Source: Burkholderia sp. Ax-1724 (GTDB taxonomy: Bacteria; Pseudomonadota; Gammaproteobacteria; Burkholderiales; Burkholderiaceae). Taken from it: a stretch of 64,000 nt of DNA. Below the pieces are notes generated by a model. The model ran no database searches, had not been told where the DNA came from, and saw only the letters and a program-made list of their open reading frames with translations. Where the stretch lies: positions 142,945 to 206,944 of the forward strand of contig NZ_VWWL01000013.1 of assembly GCF_011752995.1 (NCBI RefSeq), read 5' to 3'. Positions within the stretch are counted from its first letter, which is position 1. Every line of letters begins with the position of its first letter. Positions 62,880 through 64,000 of the stretch are shown piece after piece. The translations under genes and the position numbers were made by a program.

Positions 62880-63656
62880 TCAGGCGAGCCCGAAGCCGTC
62901 GTCGGCCGCGATCACCGAACCGTTGATGAACTGCGATTCGTCCGCCGCGAGCAGCAACAGCAGCCCGTCGAGATCTTCCGGCTTGCCGACGCGATGACGC
63001 GGCAGCATCGACACGAGCTTCTGCCCCTGCTCGGTCGACCAGTGGTGATGGTTGATCTCCGTGTCGATATAACCCGGGCAGATCGCGTTCACGTTGATGC
63101 CGTGCTTGCCCCATTCGAGCGCCATCGCCTTCGTCATATGGACGACCGCGGCCTTGCTCATCGAATAGAGGCCGATTTGCGGCAGCACGCGCAACCCCGC
63201 CATCGACGCGATGTTGATGATCCGGTACGACGGTTTCTGCGCATTGTTGCCGCGCATGATCATGCGCTTGGCGACTTCCTGCGCGACGAAAAACGCGCCG
63301 CGCGTGTTCGTGTCGAACACGTATTCGAAGTCGGCGGGCGTGACCTCGGAGAGCTTCTGCGTGGTCGACACGCCCGAGTTGTTGACGAGAATATCGATCG
63401 TGCCGGCCTCGGTCTCCGCATGCGCGACGGCCGCCTTGATGCTCTGGTAGTCGGTCACGTCGAGCGACACGACGTGCGCCGCGCCGCCGGACGCCTCGAT
63501 CTCCGCGCGCAACTCCTTCAGACGCTCGGTACGCCGGCTCGCCAGTACGACCTTGGCGCCCGCCTGCGACAACACCTGAGCGAAGCGCTTGCCCAACCCG
63601 CTCGAGGCGCCGGTGATCAGCGCGACCTTGCCTTCCAGATTGATCGAACGGCCCAT
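62880..63656 (-). CDS. SDR-family oxidoreductase
   Basis: A 258-residue short-chain dehydrogenase. NAD(P)-binding TGASSGLGKRF, NNSG motif (DILVNNSGVS), catalytic Ser in INIASMAG and YxxxK in YSMSKAAV. A PG motif (CPGYIDTEINHHHW) follows. The length is typical. Probably a 3-hydroxyacyl-CoA-type enzyme given the thioesterase and ETF-QO neighbours. Confidence 0.88.
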   Translation of the reverse strand: MGRSINLEGKVALITGASSGLGKRFAQVLSQAGAKVVLASRRTERLKELRAEIEASGGAAHVVSLDVTDYQSIKAAVAHAETEAGTIDILVNNSGVSTTQKLSEVTPADFEYVFDTNTRGAFFVAQEVAKRMIMRGNNAQKPSYRIINIASMAGLRVLPQIGLYSMSKAAVVHMTKAMALEWGKHGINVNAICPGYIDTEINHHHWSTEQGQKLVSMLPRHRVGKPEDLDGLLLLLAADESQFINGSVIAADDGFGLA

Positions 63657-63844
63657 TGTCGTTCCTTGTTCGGTTGTGGTGACAACTGCGGTTGACGGGG
63701 TGCGGCCGGACCGTCGCGACGGTTCGATACCGCATCACGAAATAGAACGATCGTGCTAATCTACGTTCATCGGGTTGCAGTGCGGGGATCGATCGCCCAC
63801 AATACGAACCCGAAAAAAGCATTCTAACGGTAAGAGGAGCATCA

Positions 63845-64000
63845 ATGACCCCCGCAAGTCTCATTGAGCAGTACGGCCCGCGCGAGTCGATGGAATACGA
63901 CGTGGTGATCGTCGGCGGCGGCCCGGCCGGGCTGTCGGCGGCGATCCGCCTGAAGCAGCGCGCCGCCGCGCAGGGCGTCGAGCTTGGCGTGTGCGTACTC
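63845..64000 (+). CDS. Electron-transfer-flavoprotein ubiquinone oxidoreductase, 3' end outside the window
   Basis: The first 52 codons, start ATG at 63845 with AGAGGAGC upstream. The sequence reads MTPASLIEQYGPRESMEYD and then the FAD-binding VVIVGGGPAGLSAAIRLKQ, the N-terminus typical of ETF-QO. It would pass electrons from acyl-CoA dehydrogenases via ETF to the quinone pool. The gene runs off the right edge. Confidence 0.85.
   Translation, partial: MTPASLIEQYGPRESMEYDVVIVGGGPAGLSAAIRLKQRAAAQGVELGVCVL

Overview
The window looks like a chromosomal segment of a Burkholderia-group betaproteobacterium, most likely Paraburkholderia. The evidence is high-GC coding sequence, a Box-type benzoate-CoA ligase, the thrS-infC-rpmI-rplT-pheS-pheT-ihfA-merR order, a Burkholderia-type porin, and tRNA-Pro(GGG) directly downstream of the merR-like gene. 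All identifications come from reading the sequence; no database was searched.

Region 1 (1-18.7 kb) is mostly metabolic and envelope genes. It holds the 3' part of a benzoate-CoA ligase gene with its alpha/beta hydrolase, a Tat-exported phospholipase C behind a small lipoprotein-like gene, a glycosyltransferase, and a LysR regulator divergent from two paired acyl-CoA dehydrogenases. An iron-uptake pair follows (TonB-dependent siderophore receptor and a PiuC-type dioxygenase) behind a Fur-like box. Then come an orphan ParA ATPase, an MHYT-GGDEF-EAL cyclic-di-GMP protein and a PAS-LuxR regulator.

Region 2 (18.9-33.2 kb) is accessory chromosome, more AT-rich in places. It carries a chromate transporter, a LysR/cupin/tautomerase unit, a porin, an MFS transporter, and a cluster of three DJ-1/PfpI-domain proteins (one enzyme and two GlxA-type AraC regulators). 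A remnant of a DUF2817-like gene follows, then an aspartase-like lyase with its MFS transporter and a divergent LysR regulator. The stretch from 32.47 to 33.1 kb has no gene I can recognise.

Region 3 (33,216-47,557) is an integrated element of about 14.3 kb. It sits in the 3' end of tRNA-Pro and is bounded by a 29-bp direct repeat of the tRNA end. The original tRNA terminator is left beyond the far end, and the element supplies its own hairpin next to the reconstituted tRNA. Cargo: a tyrosine integrase, a serine recombinase, an HNH endonuclease, a zinc-knuckle protein, a 1,470-residue internal-virion/ejection-like protein with no capsid or tail genes around it, a Bro-N remnant, a PD-(D/E)XK-like nuclease candidate, a possible HEPN-type protein and several unknowns. 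This is the most unusual part of the window and could be a phage satellite or a defence island.

Region 4 (47.5-64 kb) is conserved core: tRNA-Pro, merR-like, ihfA, pheT, pheS, rplT, rpmI, infC (with a non-canonical ATC start), thrS, tRNA-Val(GAC), relA, a RidA-family gene, an alpha/beta hydrolase, the CoA-transferase genes scoAB with a divergent PAS-LuxR regulator, a thioesterase, an SDR dehydrogenase and the start of an ETF-ubiquinone oxidoreductase gene.
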